Below the pieces are notes generated by a model. The model was not told the DNA's origin. It was given only the letters and a program-made list of their open reading frames with translations, and searched no databases. The translations under genes were made by a program, and so were the position numbers. A stretch of DNA of 29,882 bases from an uncultured Mailhella sp. Lineage in GTDB: Bacteria; Desulfobacterota; Desulfovibrionia; Desulfovibrionales; Desulfovibrionaceae. Below are positions 14,865 to 23,305 of the stretch, piece after piece. Numbering within the stretch: position 1 is the stretch's first letter; the number at the start of each line of letters is the position of its first letter. The stretch is taken from positions 1 through 29,882 of the forward strand of contig NZ_CAJJIC010000019.1 of assembly GCF_905187505.1 (NCBI RefSeq). Direction: 5' to 3'.

Positions 14865-14887
14865 AAGACGTTTCTTCCGGAGTCCGC

Positions 14888-16771
14888 ATGTTTGAACGTA
14901 AGAAGTTGCGCCCCATCATTCTCGCTCTTGCCACGATTCTGTGCATATTCCAGCTGTGCACGTCGCTCGGCATCGTCATCCTCGACCCCATGGTCATCCG
15001 CTCCGTTCACGTGGGCATCATTCTCGCGCTGATCTTCCTCTGGCGGCCGCCGGTGTACGAATGGAAGAAGCATCCCCGTCCCGAACCGCTCTGGGTTCTG
15101 GCATGGGATCTCTTTCTTCTTACCTTCAGCGTCGTGGCCTGCGGGTACATCGCCCTCTATGAGCCCGAACTTGCCGAACGCATGCCTCAGGTCGACGAAG
15201 TCGAACCGCTGCAGATCGTGCTCGGCGTCGGTCTCTGCTTCTGCATCATGGAAGCCGTGCGCAGGGTTTCCGACTGGTCGCTCGTCATCGTCACCCTCGT
15301 GGCTCTTGCCTACGCCTTCTTCGGACACCTTCTCCCCGGCAACCTCGGTCACCTCTATCTTGAGCTCGACCGCATCATCGAATCCCTCTACCTGCTGAGC
15401 GACGGCATCTGGGGTTCCTCCATCGGCGCATCCTCGAGCGTGATCTTCCTGTTCATCCTCTTCGGCGCAACGCTGGACAAGGTGGGCTTTTCCAGCGTGT
15501 TCATCGACCTTGTCTGCCTGCTCACCAAAAACGCCAAGGGCGGTCCGGCCAAGGCCGCCATTTTCGGTTCCGCCCTGTTCGGCTCCGTGTCCGGCTCCGC
15601 CGTGGCCAACGTGTACGCCACCGGCATCTTCACCATTCCGCTCATGAAGAAGGTCGGCTACAAGCCGCACTTCGCCGGCGCCGTTGAAGCCGTGGCCTCC
15701 TCCGGCGGCCTCATCATGCCCCCGGTCATGGGCTCCATCGCCTTCGTCATGGCCGAATACACCAACGTGAGCTACGTTGAAGTGTGCAAGGCCGCCCTTC
15801 TGCCCGCCATACTCTACTACGCGAGCCTCTTCATGATGATCCACTTCGAGGCCCATCGCTCCAACATCGGCACCACGCCGCCCGAGCTGATCCCGCCCAA
15901 GAAGGAAATCCTCAAGAAGCTCTATTATCTCCTGCCCCTCATCATTCTCATCGGCACCATGCTTGCCGGCCGCAGCGTGGTCTTCTCCGCCGTGTCCGGC
16001 ACGGTGAGCGCACTCATCCTTTCCTTCTTCCGCAAGGATACCCGCCTCACCGTGAGCAAGGTCTTCGAAATCCTGGAAAACACGGCTTCCAACATGCTCA
16101 TGATCGCCGCCTGCTGCGCCTGCGTCGGCATCATCATCGGCGTCGTCACCATGACGGGCTTCGGCTTCGGCTTCGTGAACATCATGACCGAGCTTGCCAA
16201 GCTGAGCATGCCCCTGTTCCTCATCATCCTCATGATCGCCTGTCTGCTCTTCGGTCTCGGCCTTCCCAGCCTGCCCGCCTACATTCTCGTGGCCACCTTC
16301 GGAGCTCCCGTGCTGGTGCAGACCGGCGTTCCCGTGCTGGCCGCCCATCTGTTCGTCATGTACTTCGCCATCACCTCCGGCATCACGCCTCCCACCTGTC
16401 AGGTGGCCTTCGCCGGCGCCTCCATCGCCGACGCTCCGCCCATGAAGACCGGCTGGACCGCCTTCTATCTGGCCATTGCCGCCTACATCGTGCCGTTCGT
16501 GTTCATCTTCAACCCCGCCATGCTGCTCATGGGTGAAGTGCCCGTCGTCATCATGGCCGTCATCACCGCCATCATGGGCGTGGTGTGCCTTGCCGGCGCC
16601 GTTCAGGGCTGGTTCATCATCAGCGCCACCTGGCCGGAACGCGCCATCCTCATGGTGGCCGCCCTCAGCCTGCTCATTCCCGGCGCCTTCAGCGACGCCA
16701 TCGGCGTGACCGCCCTCGCTCTGGCTATCATCTCGCAGCTCTTCCGCAAAAAGCGCGTGCAGCACGCGTAG
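14888..16771 (+). CDS. TRAP transporter fused permease (4TM/12TM, TAXI type)
   Basis: 627 very hydrophobic residues. The first part (to about residue 165) forms the small-subunit-like segment, and the rest is the large DctM-type subunit, fused in one chain as is usual for TAXI-type TRAP systems. Family signatures seen are FGSALFGSVSGSAVANVYATG, SSGGLIMPPVMGSIAFVMAEY and FAITSGITPPTCQVAFAGASI (each a 20-21-residue segment of the large subunit). It uses an ion gradient to import a small organic acid delivered by a periplasmic receptor. That receptor is the next gene, 65 bases away. The RBS is CCGGAG. The substrate cannot be read from the sequence. Confidence 0.93.
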   Translation: MFERKKLRPIILALATILCIFQLCTSLGIVILDPMVIRSVHVGIILALIFLWRPPVYEWKKHPRPEPLWVLAWDLFLLTFSVVACGYIALYEPELAERMPQVDEVEPLQIVLGVGLCFCIMEAVRRVSDWSLVIVTLVALAYAFFGHLLPGNLGHLYLELDRIIESLYLLSDGIWGSSIGASSSVIFLFILFGATLDKVGFSSVFIDLVCLLTKNAKGGPAKAAIFGSALFGSVSGSAVANVYATGIFTIPLMKKVGYKPHFAGAVEAVASSGGLIMPPVMGSIAFVMAEYTNVSYVEVCKAALLPAILYYASLFMMIHFEAHRSNIGTTPPELIPPKKEILKKLYYLLPLIILIGTMLAGRSVVFSAVSGTVSALILSFFRKDTRLTVSKVFEILENTASNMLMIAACCACVGIIIGVVTMTGFGFGFVNIMTELAKLSMPLFLIILMIACLLFGLGLPSLPAYILVATFGAPVLVQTGVPVLAAHLFVMYFAITSGITPPTCQVAFAGASIADAPPMKTGWTAFYLAIAAYIVPFVFIFNPAMLLMGEVPVVIMAVITAIMGVVCLAGAVQGWFIISATWPERAILMVAALSLLIPGAFSDAIGVTALALAIISQLFRKKRVQHA

Positions 16772-16776
16772 ATTCC

Positions 16777-16800
16777 CTGCCGCCCGTCTTCGGGCGGCAG
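16777..16800 (+). repeat. Perfect hairpin between permease and receptor genes
   Basis: CTGCCGCCCG (16777-16786), a TCTT tetraloop and CGGGCGGCAG (16791-16800) form a perfect 10-base stem. There is no U-tract. Stems at this position often set the higher level of periplasmic receptor relative to permease by protecting mRNA. Confidence 0.65.
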
Positions 16801-16836
16801 CCTCTTCGACAACGACTGAAAACCAAGGAGTTTCTC

Positions 16837-17834
16837 ATGAACGCAAAACGTCTTTTCTCCACGGCCGCAGCTCTCGTTCTGTCCCTCAGCCTCGGCGTGA
16901 CCGCAGGCTACGCGGAAGACAAGTCTCCCGTCAGCCTCCGAGCCGTGGGCGGCGCCAACATGGGCGGCACCTGGAACGTCGGCCTCGCCGGCATAGGCAA
17001 GCTCGTGAACGACCGCTATCCCGGCAGCACGTTCAACATTCTGCAGGGTTCCTCTTCCTCCAATCCCCTGCGACTGGAAGCCAACTCCGGCGACATCACC
17101 GTCACGCAGAGCCTGAACACCTACTCCGCCGTCACCGGCACGGCTCCCTACAAGAAGAAGATGAACAACCTGACCTCCATCGCCAACCTGCGCGATCTCA
17201 CCCGCTTCCATGTGATCTGCTCCAAGAAGATTCCCGTGGACTCCCTCGACGAGCTTCTGGAGAAGAAGATTCCCTTCAAGCTCGACCGCGGCAAGCCCGG
17301 ACAGATGCATCATGAAATAGGCAAGCGCATCCTCGCCGAATACGGTCTGACCTACGACGACATTGAAAAGTGGGGCGGCAACGTGTCCGGCGTGTCCAAC
17401 AACGACCTTGTCAGCCTCATGCAGGACGGCACCATCGACGTCGCCTTCAAGGTGGGGCGGGCGAACCCAGCCAGCTTCAGGAAATGGTGCTCAGCGCCGA
17501 CGTGAAGTGGCTCAGCATTTCCGAAAAGGTGCTCAAGGCCGTCGCGGAAAAGTCCGGCCTCAGCGTGGGCGTTCTGCCCGGCAGCTTCTTCGGCGGCGCC
17601 GTGGGCAGAGACATCCCCTGCCTCGTCGACAACTCCGTCATCATCATGCGCAAGGGCGTGTCTGAAGAAGACGCCTACAAGGTCACCAAGTCCCTCGTGG
17701 AAGGCTACAAGGAACTCGCCATCATTCAGCCCGCCTGGAACACCATGGATCCCAAGACCATGGCTACCGACATGATCCTGCCCCTGCATCCCGGCGCGGA
17801 AAAGTACTACCGCGAAGTCGGCCTGATCAAGTAA
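16837..17834 (+). pseudogene. TAXI-family TRAP solute-binding receptor, broken by a one-base frameshift
   Basis: The first frame begins with a signal peptide (MNAKRLFSTAAALVLSLSL, cleavage likely after AGYA) and a TAXI-type start VGGANMGGTWNVGLAGIGKL. It reads to ...IDVAFK at 17449-17451 and then runs out of family sequence to a stop near 17505. The family sequence resumes one base back, as GGAGEPSQLQEMVLSADVKW, and ends at 17834. Adding one G in the G-rich stretch at 17451-17459 restores a 332-residue protein of normal length. There is no slippery heptamer to suggest programmed frameshifting. It is either a genuine disabling mutation or a sequencing or assembly error. The intact product would be the periplasmic receptor that feeds the fused permease upstream. 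Confidence 0.88.
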
Positions 17835-17842
17835 TGCTCTGC

Positions 17843-17871
17843 GGGGCGGCACCGGCCGCCCCTGCCTTTTT
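17843..17871 (+). terminator. Terminator or attenuator after the receptor gene
   Basis: GGGGCGGC (17843-17850), an ACCG loop and GCCGCCCC (17855-17862) are followed by TGCC and five T (17867-17871). It sits 8 bases after the receptor stop and 46 bases before A2. Since A2 and A3 continue the theme of the operon, partial termination is more likely than a full stop. Confidence 0.6.
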
Positions 17872-17916
17872 CTCTCACAGCGACGGGGTTCATCCCCTTT
17901 TCATTCAAAGGATTCA

Positions 17917-18783
17917 ATGATGGTTATCGACTTCCGCATCCGCCCTCCCTACAAGAGCTTCATGGACCTCAAGATCGTCAAGAACTGGCAGAACGTGGTT
18001 CCCGCCACGCCCAAGGACGTGCGCCCCACCGGCTTTGAACGCCGCCCCGTCCCCTCCGTGGATCAGGCCGACATGGATCTCATGGTCAAGGAAATGGAAG
18101 AAGCCGGCGTCGTTCACGGCGTGATCATGGGCCGTCAGACCCGCAGCGCCGTGTACGGCGACACCGACAACGCCCATGTCTACGAACTGACGCAGAAATA
18201 CCCCGGCCGCTTCACCGGCTTTGCAGGCATCTCCCCCCATTCTCCCACCGCGCTGGAAGAAATAGAAAAGTGCGTGCGGGACTGGGGCTTCAAGGGCATC
18301 GCCATCGATCCGGGCTGGAACGCTCCGGCCATCTACGGCAACGACCCGAAAATGGAACCCATTCTCGACCTCTGCCAGCAGCTCGGCGCCATCGTCAGCG
18401 TGACCATGAGCGTGTACGGCGGACCGGACCTTTCCTACACCGATCCTACGCCCATGCTGCCGCTCATCCGCAAGTTCAACAAGGTGAACTTCGTGTTTGC
18501 GCACGGCTGCTGGCCCAAGGTACAGGAAGCCGTGGGCGTCGCCCTGCTCTGCAAGAACGTGTACCTCTCGCCCGACGCCTACTTCTACGTGCGCCACATG
18601 CCCATGTTTGAAGCCTATGCCCATGCGGCCAACTCCTTCCTGAAGTACCGCTTCCTGTTCGCCTCAAGCTATCCCATACGCGGCTTTGCCCAGTGCATAG
18701 AGAACTGGCACGAACGCGGTCTGGAATACGAGGCGCTTCAGCGTTCCCTCTACGACAACGCCGCCGAGCTGCTCGGCCTGTGA
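17917..18783 (+). CDS. Amidohydrolase-2-fold protein A2, metal ligands replaced
   Basis: 288 residues, the closest relative of A1: DFRIRPPYK (5-13), YPGRF, EEIEKC, HGCWP (196-200) and FASSYP (248-253) recur at matching places. As in A1, the H-x-H motif is replaced by R-x-R, the strand-5 His is absent (IVSVTMSVY), and the strand-8 Asp is Ser. The shared GPDLSYTDP lies at 169-177. A tandem ATG-ATG start follows AAAGGA. It has a longer N-terminal loop region (about residues 20-50) than A3. It probably shares chemistry with A1 and may form a mixed oligomer or act on a related intermediate. Function unknown. Confidence 0.8.
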   Translation: MMVIDFRIRPPYKSFMDLKIVKNWQNVVPATPKDVRPTGFERRPVPSVDQADMDLMVKEMEEAGVVHGVIMGRQTRSAVYGDTDNAHVYELTQKYPGRFTGFAGISPHSPTALEEIEKCVRDWGFKGIAIDPGWNAPAIYGNDPKMEPILDLCQQLGAIVSVTMSVYGGPDLSYTDPTPMLPLIRKFNKVNFVFAHGCWPKVQEAVGVALLCKNVYLSPDAYFYVRHMPMFEAYAHAANSFLKYRFLFASSYPIRGFAQCIENWHERGLEYEALQRSLYDNAAELLGL

Positions 18784-18793
18784 CACAACCGGT

Positions 18794-18835
18794 GCGCCGC
18801 CCGTCTCCTGATGCCCGGACGGCGCGCGATTCTCC
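18794..18835 (+). repeat. Stem-loop between A2 and A3
   Basis: GCGCCG (18794-18799) pairs with CGGCGC (18830-18835). After one mismatch, CCG (18801-18803) pairs with CGG (18826-18828). It lies in the 73-base gap and has no U-tract. Confidence 0.5.
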
Positions 18836-18856
18836 GGCTCAGGAAGGAGAAAGCGC

Positions 18857-19699
18857 ATGATCATCGACGCCCGATGCCGGCCCATGTACGATGAATTTCT
18901 CAAGCAGGTGGAAAATCCCACCGGCGTCACCGCAAGAATGGGCATGGACATTCCGCCGTCCGTCCGCGCCAGGTCCGAAACGCTCATGCTGAAGGAAATG
19001 GAAGACGCCGGCATAAGCATGGGCATAGCCCCGGGCCGCAACGGTCATTTCCGCTACAACGTCAGCAACAACTGCGTCGTCGACATGGTGCGGCATTTCA
19101 AGGGAAAATTCATCGGCATTGCCGGCATCAACCCTTCAAACCGCGAACAGGCCATCAGGGACATCGACACCTACGTGGTCAACGGTCCGCTCAAGGGCGT
19201 GAACATCGAACCCGGCTCCATGAGCACGCCGTGGTACGCCAACGACCGCCGCATCTATCCCATCTATGAGAAGTGCTCGGAACACAAGATTCCCGTCATG
19301 CTGATGATAGGCGGCAGAGCCGGCCCCGACACCACCTACAGCGACCCGAAAATCATCACCAACATTGCCCGCGACTTCCCCGACGTGAACTTCTACGTCT
19401 CGCACGGCGGCTGGCCCTGGGCTCAGGTGCTGCTCGGCGCCTGCTTCTGGCAGACCAACATCTTTCTCGGGCCCGACATGTACCTGCTCACGGGCGTGGG
19501 CACGGCCGACTACGTCGCCGCGGCCAAGGGCTTCATGCAGGATCGCTTCCTGTTCGGTTCCGCCTATCCGCTCATGCCCTTCAAGCCATGCGTGGACAAG
19601 TTCATGGAGCTGTTCGGCGACTCGGACGTGCTGGACAAGATTCTCTACAAGAACGCTGCCAGACTCTTCAACATCGATCTCACCAGCTCCGCCGACTGA
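18857..19699 (+). CDS. Amidohydrolase-2-fold protein A3, metal ligands replaced
   Basis: 280 residues; a more distant paralogue of A1 and A2. It begins IIDARCRPMY, so the R-x-R-P replacing H-x-H is kept although the following Pro differs. GPDTTYSDP (156-164), HGGWP (183-187) and FGSAYP (233-238) mark the same blocks; strand 5 reads IPVMLMIGG with no His, and the usual Asp of GSDxP is Ala. A strong AGGAAGGAG site precedes the ATG. It is the last gene of the operon, followed by a good terminator. Divergence from A1 and A2 suggests a related but distinct substrate or step. Function unknown. Confidence 0.8.
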   Translation: MIIDARCRPMYDEFLKQVENPTGVTARMGMDIPPSVRARSETLMLKEMEDAGISMGIAPGRNGHFRYNVSNNCVVDMVRHFKGKFIGIAGINPSNREQAIRDIDTYVVNGPLKGVNIEPGSMSTPWYANDRRIYPIYEKCSEHKIPVMLMIGGRAGPDTTYSDPKIITNIARDFPDVNFYVSHGGWPWAQVLLGACFWQTNIFLGPDMYLLTGVGTADYVAAAKGFMQDRFLFGSAYPLMPFKPCVDKFMELFGDSDVLDKILYKNAARLFNIDLTSSAD

Positions 19700-19753
19700 C
19701 GGAACAGAACTTCAGCTCTTTGCCGAAGCGATGAGCCCACGCAGGAGCTGCCG

Positions 19754-19796
19754 GGAAGGCCCGGGAAGAACCGGAATCCCGGGCCTTCCGCTTTTT
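19754..19796 (+). terminator. Intrinsic terminator of the sigma-54 operon
   Basis: GGAAGGCCCGGG (19754-19765) and CCCGGGCCTTCC (19778-19789) form a perfect 12-base stem with a 12-base loop, followed by GC and five T (19792-19796). It lies 55 bases after the A3 stop. Confidence 0.88.
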
Positions 19797-19826
19797 CGTC
19801 CTTCTCCCCTGCTCCACTCAGCGCAA

Positions 19827-19867
19827 AAGAAGCGCCCGACACGATTCACTCGTGCCGGGCGCTTCTT
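19827..19867 (-). terminator. Terminator of the M23 peptidase gene
   Basis: An 18-base stem with one G-T pair (19827-19844 with 19850-19867) encloses a 5-base loop; the arms contain GAAGCGCCCG. On the minus strand it ends in TTCTTTTG. It lies between two convergent genes and may work in both directions. Confidence 0.75.
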
Positions 19868-19914
19868 CATTCATCCGCTGCAACGAAAAGGCGGCTGCGG
19901 CAGTCTCGCGCCGC

Positions 19915-21006
19915 TCATTTCTTCGTCGCGCTCTGCTTCGTTTTTGCCGCGACGGTCTTTTTGGAGGAGGTCTTTCTCACGGAGGTCTTCTTCGAGGAAG
20001 ACGTCTTCTTTGCCACGGTCTTTCTGCTCGAAGTCTTCTTCGAGGAGCTGACCGAAGATTTCTTGCTCGACGAGGATTTGCGCACCGAGGCGGTCTTCTT
20101 CGTTTTCGAGGAGGTCTTCGCCACCTTGCTCCTGGAGCTTGACCGCTTGGATTTGGAGAGCGCCTTGCGGGCCGCGGCGGCGTCCGCCTCCGTGCCCTTG
20201 GTGACCACCTGCTTGGGCGTGGGCAGATAGGCCATGGGGTTCGTCTGTCTGTTGTCGATAAGAAGCTCGAAATGCAGATGCGGGCCGGTGGAACGCCCGG
20301 TGGAACCCACGCGGCCTATCATGAGTCCCGGAGTCACCCGTTCGCCCTTGCGCACGAGTATCTGACTCATGTGGGCGTAGCGGGAAACGATGCCGTCGTC
20401 CTGCTGTATCTCCACCATGTAACCGTAGCTGCTGTGATATTCGGCGCACACGACCGTGCCGCCGCGAAACGCCATGATGGGCGAACCCAGAGGCGCCCGT
20501 ATGTCTATGCCCTTGTGCGAACGACGGGACGAACGCCGCACGCCGTAGGGCGAAGTGATGCACACGGTCTCACCCGTGGAGCAGAGCGCCGCCTTCGTGT
20601 TCAGCTCGGCCAGCTTCCGGGCCTCGCTGCTGCCGGGCCTCGGCACGTTCCACTGACGCTCTTCGTCCGACGACGGACCGGCCTCCATCTGAAGAAGCCC
20701 GGAGGGCAGCTGCCAGGACGAAGGATCAGAGGTGAGCTCAAGCGCATCGCCGTAGGGAGCGCGATGTTCCGCAAGCTCGGAAACGCTGAGCGAATCGCTC
20801 TCCACCAGCGTTCCCGGAGACGTGGAGGCCAGATACAGTTCTCTGTCGAGAACAAGAGCGGAATCGACGTCCTTCTCTTCCTGAGAGAGCGCGTTCTCCA
20901 TGCCGGTACGGGCATCCTGCCTTTTCGGTGCGCAGGCCGCAAGGCCCGTGCATGCCACAAGGGCACAGCACGTCACAAGAGAAGCAAACCTTCGGGCTGA
21001 CGACAT
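19915..21006 (-). CDS. M23-family peptidoglycan hydrolase or regulator, lipoprotein, with Lys/Ser-rich tail
   Basis: 363 residues. It starts with a lipoprotein signal whose lipobox LAAC puts the acylated Cys at 25, so it is anchored to the outer face of a membrane. The LytM/M23 domain (about 150-262) keeps the zinc ligands: His164 and Asp168 in SHKGID, and His245 in GPHLHFE, with His212 in YAHM as a catalytic His. It is therefore probably an active cell-wall endopeptidase. Residues 279-363 form a low-complexity tail of repeated SSKK/KKTS/RKTS units, highly basic and reminiscent of histone H1-like tails, probably binding the anionic wall or LPS. The ATG at 21006 follows AAGGAG; a frame 15 residues longer would spoil the signal peptide. 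The next upstream gene encodes an RNase II-like protein, 73 bases away. Confidence 0.88.
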   Translation of the reverse strand: MSSARRFASLVTCCALVACTGLAACAPKRQDARTGMENALSQEEKDVDSALVLDRELYLASTSPGTLVESDSLSVSELAEHRAPYGDALELTSDPSSWQLPSGLLQMEAGPSSDEERQWNVPRPGSSEARKLAELNTKAALCSTGETVCITSPYGVRRSSRRSHKGIDIRAPLGSPIMAFRGGTVVCAEYHSSYGYMVEIQQDDGIVSRYAHMSQILVRKGERVTPGLMIGRVGSTGRSTGPHLHFELLIDNRQTNPMAYLPTPKQVVTKGTEADAAAARKALSKSKRSSSRSKVAKTSSKTKKTASVRKSSSSKKSSVSSSKKTSSRKTVAKKTSSSKKTSVRKTSSKKTVAAKTKQSATKK

Positions 21007-21079
21007 TCTTTCTCCTTGGAACTTCCAGAAAAAGATTCGCTGTTGTTTCACGCCTCAACGGAATGCGTGGCGAAAAGGC

Positions 21080-23176
21080 TCAGCATTCCCTCACGTCGAG
21101 GATGACGGCTTCATTTCTCAGGGGATTCACCTTGCCGAGGCGCACGTGCAGTTCCTGGCCGGGGAACACCTTTTCCCCGAACAGCGAGCGCTTGCCGCGC
21201 AGCCCGAGCTGCACCTCAGGCAGGCTTACGCTCACCCACATGTCGTTTTCCTCCGCAACCTCGGCCTTCCAGCAGCACTCGTCTCCGTGGGCCCTGGCCT
21301 GCTGCTGGATATAAAGATACTTCCAGTAGCGCGGACGGAAGCGCTGCACCTGTCCCGCGGCCTCAAGGCGTATGGAAAGATGCATGAGAATGTCCGAAAG
21401 CTCCTCGCGGGACCAGCGCACGGTTCCGCGGGTCACCATGCTCAGAAGCTGGGCCTCGTTCACAAGGTCGGTGAAGCGGCGCAGGGGCGACGTGACGGGG
21501 CTGTAGGCCGAAAGTCCCATGCCGGCGTGCGGTCTCGGCACCACGTCGAGAGAGGCGGCCACGAGAATGCGCACCACGCGGGCGATGTCCGGCGCGCTCT
21601 TCCACACGCCGGCGTACTCTCTGGGCACGGCCACGTCCTGCGTGCGGAAAAGAAGGGGCACGTCGTTCTTCACGGCCCATTCCGCCAGCGCGGCGTTGGC
21701 CACCACCATGAGCTCGGCCACAAGAAGCTGCGCCCTCGGCGCGGAAGGGTAGGGCCTCAGCTTCACCGTGATGTCCGCGCCCTCGCCCTCAAGCTCGAAG
21801 TCGATTTCGGGCCGCTCGATGATGACCGCGCCGTGATCCACGCGGCAGGCCAGCCGCCTGTCGCTCATGGCCGCGGCAAGGCGCAGGGACTCGACAAAGG
21901 GCGAAGCGGCGTTCTCTTCGCCGTCCAGCGCGGCCTCGCAGTCGGGATAGTTGAGATTCTTCGCAATCTTTATGGTGGAAAAGCGGAAGGAGCCCTCGCC
22001 GAGCGTTCCGTCGGGAAAAACGTGGGCGCCCACCACAAGAGCGGGCCGCGCCTGTCCCTCGAAAAGACTGAACGCCCCTTCGCCGAGCGCTTCGGGCATC
22101 ATGTGGCAGTTGCCCTCGGGCAGATAGATGCTGGTGGCGCGATGGAACACGGCCTTGCCGAGCGGGCTGTCGAAATCCCAGAGCCAGGCGGGACAGGCAA
22201 GCGCCACTTCCACGTCCCAGCCGCCGTCGGCCGCCGCAGCGATGCAAAAGGCGTCGTCGATGTCGCGGGTGGTGGCGCTGTCGATGCTGATGAAGGCCGA
22301 ATCCTCGGCCGGAGGAAGGCCTTCTTCGCTTTCCACGGCCTGAACGAGCGCCTGCGTTTCCGAAGCAAAGGCCTCTTCCCACGCCGTGCCGGACTCGTAG
22401 TCCGCGCGGTCGAGCCAGAAGTTGTAGTGCTCGGGCACCAGGCCCCAGGTCATGGCGAGCAGAAGCGCAAGATGCGGATCGTCGGGCAGGCCCTTGGTCA
22501 CCTGCTTCCAGAGCGCCTCGTCCTCCACGGTTTCCGGGTCCCTCATGCGGGCGCGGAGCATTCTTTCCAGCCTGCCCCGCACGGGCTCTTCCGGCGCGGT
22601 GGAGGCATCCGGCGCCGGATGGCGGCCGATGCGCGCTTCCCACAGGCGGCGGAACCAGTCCGCACCGCCGCATACCATGGCCTCGCGCACGCGGGCGGCT
22701 TCCTCGGCCTGACGGCGCGATTCCACCGTGGCGGCGTCGTAAATTTCAAATTCCGGAGGCTGAAAGCGAAAGTGCGTCTTGCACTGCAGAAGCGCCCTGC
22801 CGCAGGCCGCCACGGCATCGGCGTCGGGACTCGTGTAGCCGAGCTCGGCAAACCACTCGGCCGGAGCCCTGTCCATTTCGCCCTGAGCCATTTCCCACAG
22901 TTCCATGGGCGCGACTTCGGAGGCCAGACGTTCACGACGCTCACGGTGCCTGTTCAGAAGGTCGACCACGGCGTCCTTGCTCTGCGTCGCGGGATAGGAA
23001 GGGCCGGCCCAGGGAAGAATGCGCGAGGGAGAGAGCGTGGTCTCCCGGCGGTTGGGCAGAAAAAGACGAAGCTTGCCCTTCTGCTCCTCCATCACCCACG
23101 CTATCTGGGGTTCGTTGCCCTGCATGAATTCCACGATACAGCCCGCGGAAGGGTTCTGCACAATATGCGATGCCAT
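21080..23176 (-). CDS. RNase II/R-family (RNB domain) ribonuclease
   Basis: 698 residues. The RNB catalytic block is at 296-310, ISIDSATTRDIDDAF, with Asp299, 305, 307 and 308 providing the magnesium-binding set of 3'-5' exoribonucleases. LRRFTDLVNEAQLL later in the chain is the typical RNB C-terminal segment. The N-terminal 290 residues are not the usual two cold-shock domains. They begin with a short beta-rich module (IVEFMQGNEPQIAWVMEEQ), then a helical region with a winged-helix-like part, as in the RNB proteins of deltaproteobacteria and cyanobacteria. A short S1-like end may be present (FPGQELHVRLGKVN). The ATG at 23176 has an AGGA site. It probably degrades mRNA and may share a transcript with the M23 gene downstream. 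Confidence 0.88.
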   Translation of the reverse strand: MASHIVQNPSAGCIVEFMQGNEPQIAWVMEEQKGKLRLFLPNRRETTLSPSRILPWAGPSYPATQSKDAVVDLLNRHRERRERLASEVAPMELWEMAQGEMDRAPAEWFAELGYTSPDADAVAACGRALLQCKTHFRFQPPEFEIYDAATVESRRQAEEAARVREAMVCGGADWFRRLWEARIGRHPAPDASTAPEEPVRGRLERMLRARMRDPETVEDEALWKQVTKGLPDDPHLALLLAMTWGLVPEHYNFWLDRADYESGTAWEEAFASETQALVQAVESEEGLPPAEDSAFISIDSATTRDIDDAFCIAAAADGGWDVEVALACPAWLWDFDSPLGKAVFHRATSIYLPEGNCHMMPEALGEGAFSLFEGQARPALVVGAHVFPDGTLGEGSFRFSTIKIAKNLNYPDCEAALDGEENAASPFVESLRLAAAMSDRRLACRVDHGAVIIERPEIDFELEGEGADITVKLRPYPSAPRAQLLVAELMVVANAALAEWAVKNDVPLLFRTQDVAVPREYAGVWKSAPDIARVVRILVAASLDVVPRPHAGMGLSAYSPVTSPLRRFTDLVNEAQLLSMVTRGTVRWSREELSDILMHLSIRLEAAGQVQRFRPRYWKYLYIQQQARAHGDECCWKAEVAEENDMWVSVSLPEVQLGLRGKRSLFGEKVFPGQELHVRLGKVNPLRNEAVILDVREC

Positions 23177-23305
23177 GTCTTCATTCCTGAAAAAACAAAT
23201 GTGGTCAGACCGGCCCCGGCAGCCCGGAGGCGCTGCGTCTGCGCGCCGTCGCGCGGGAAGGGGGAAGGCCGAAAGTCAGGACTGCCCGACCCTGCGGGCG
23301 GTCTC

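Noticed and set aside
17440..17460. Programmed -1 frameshifting in the TAXI receptor
   Set aside because: There is no X-XXY-YYZ slippery heptamer and no stem-loop placed just after the shift point. TAXI receptors are not known to use frameshifting, so mutation or sequence error is simpler.
19918..20170. Tandem DNA repeat or CRISPR-like array in the low-complexity region
   Set aside because: The repetition comes from Lys/Ser codons in the peptidase tail; units are irregular in length and there are no constant repeats with unique spacers.
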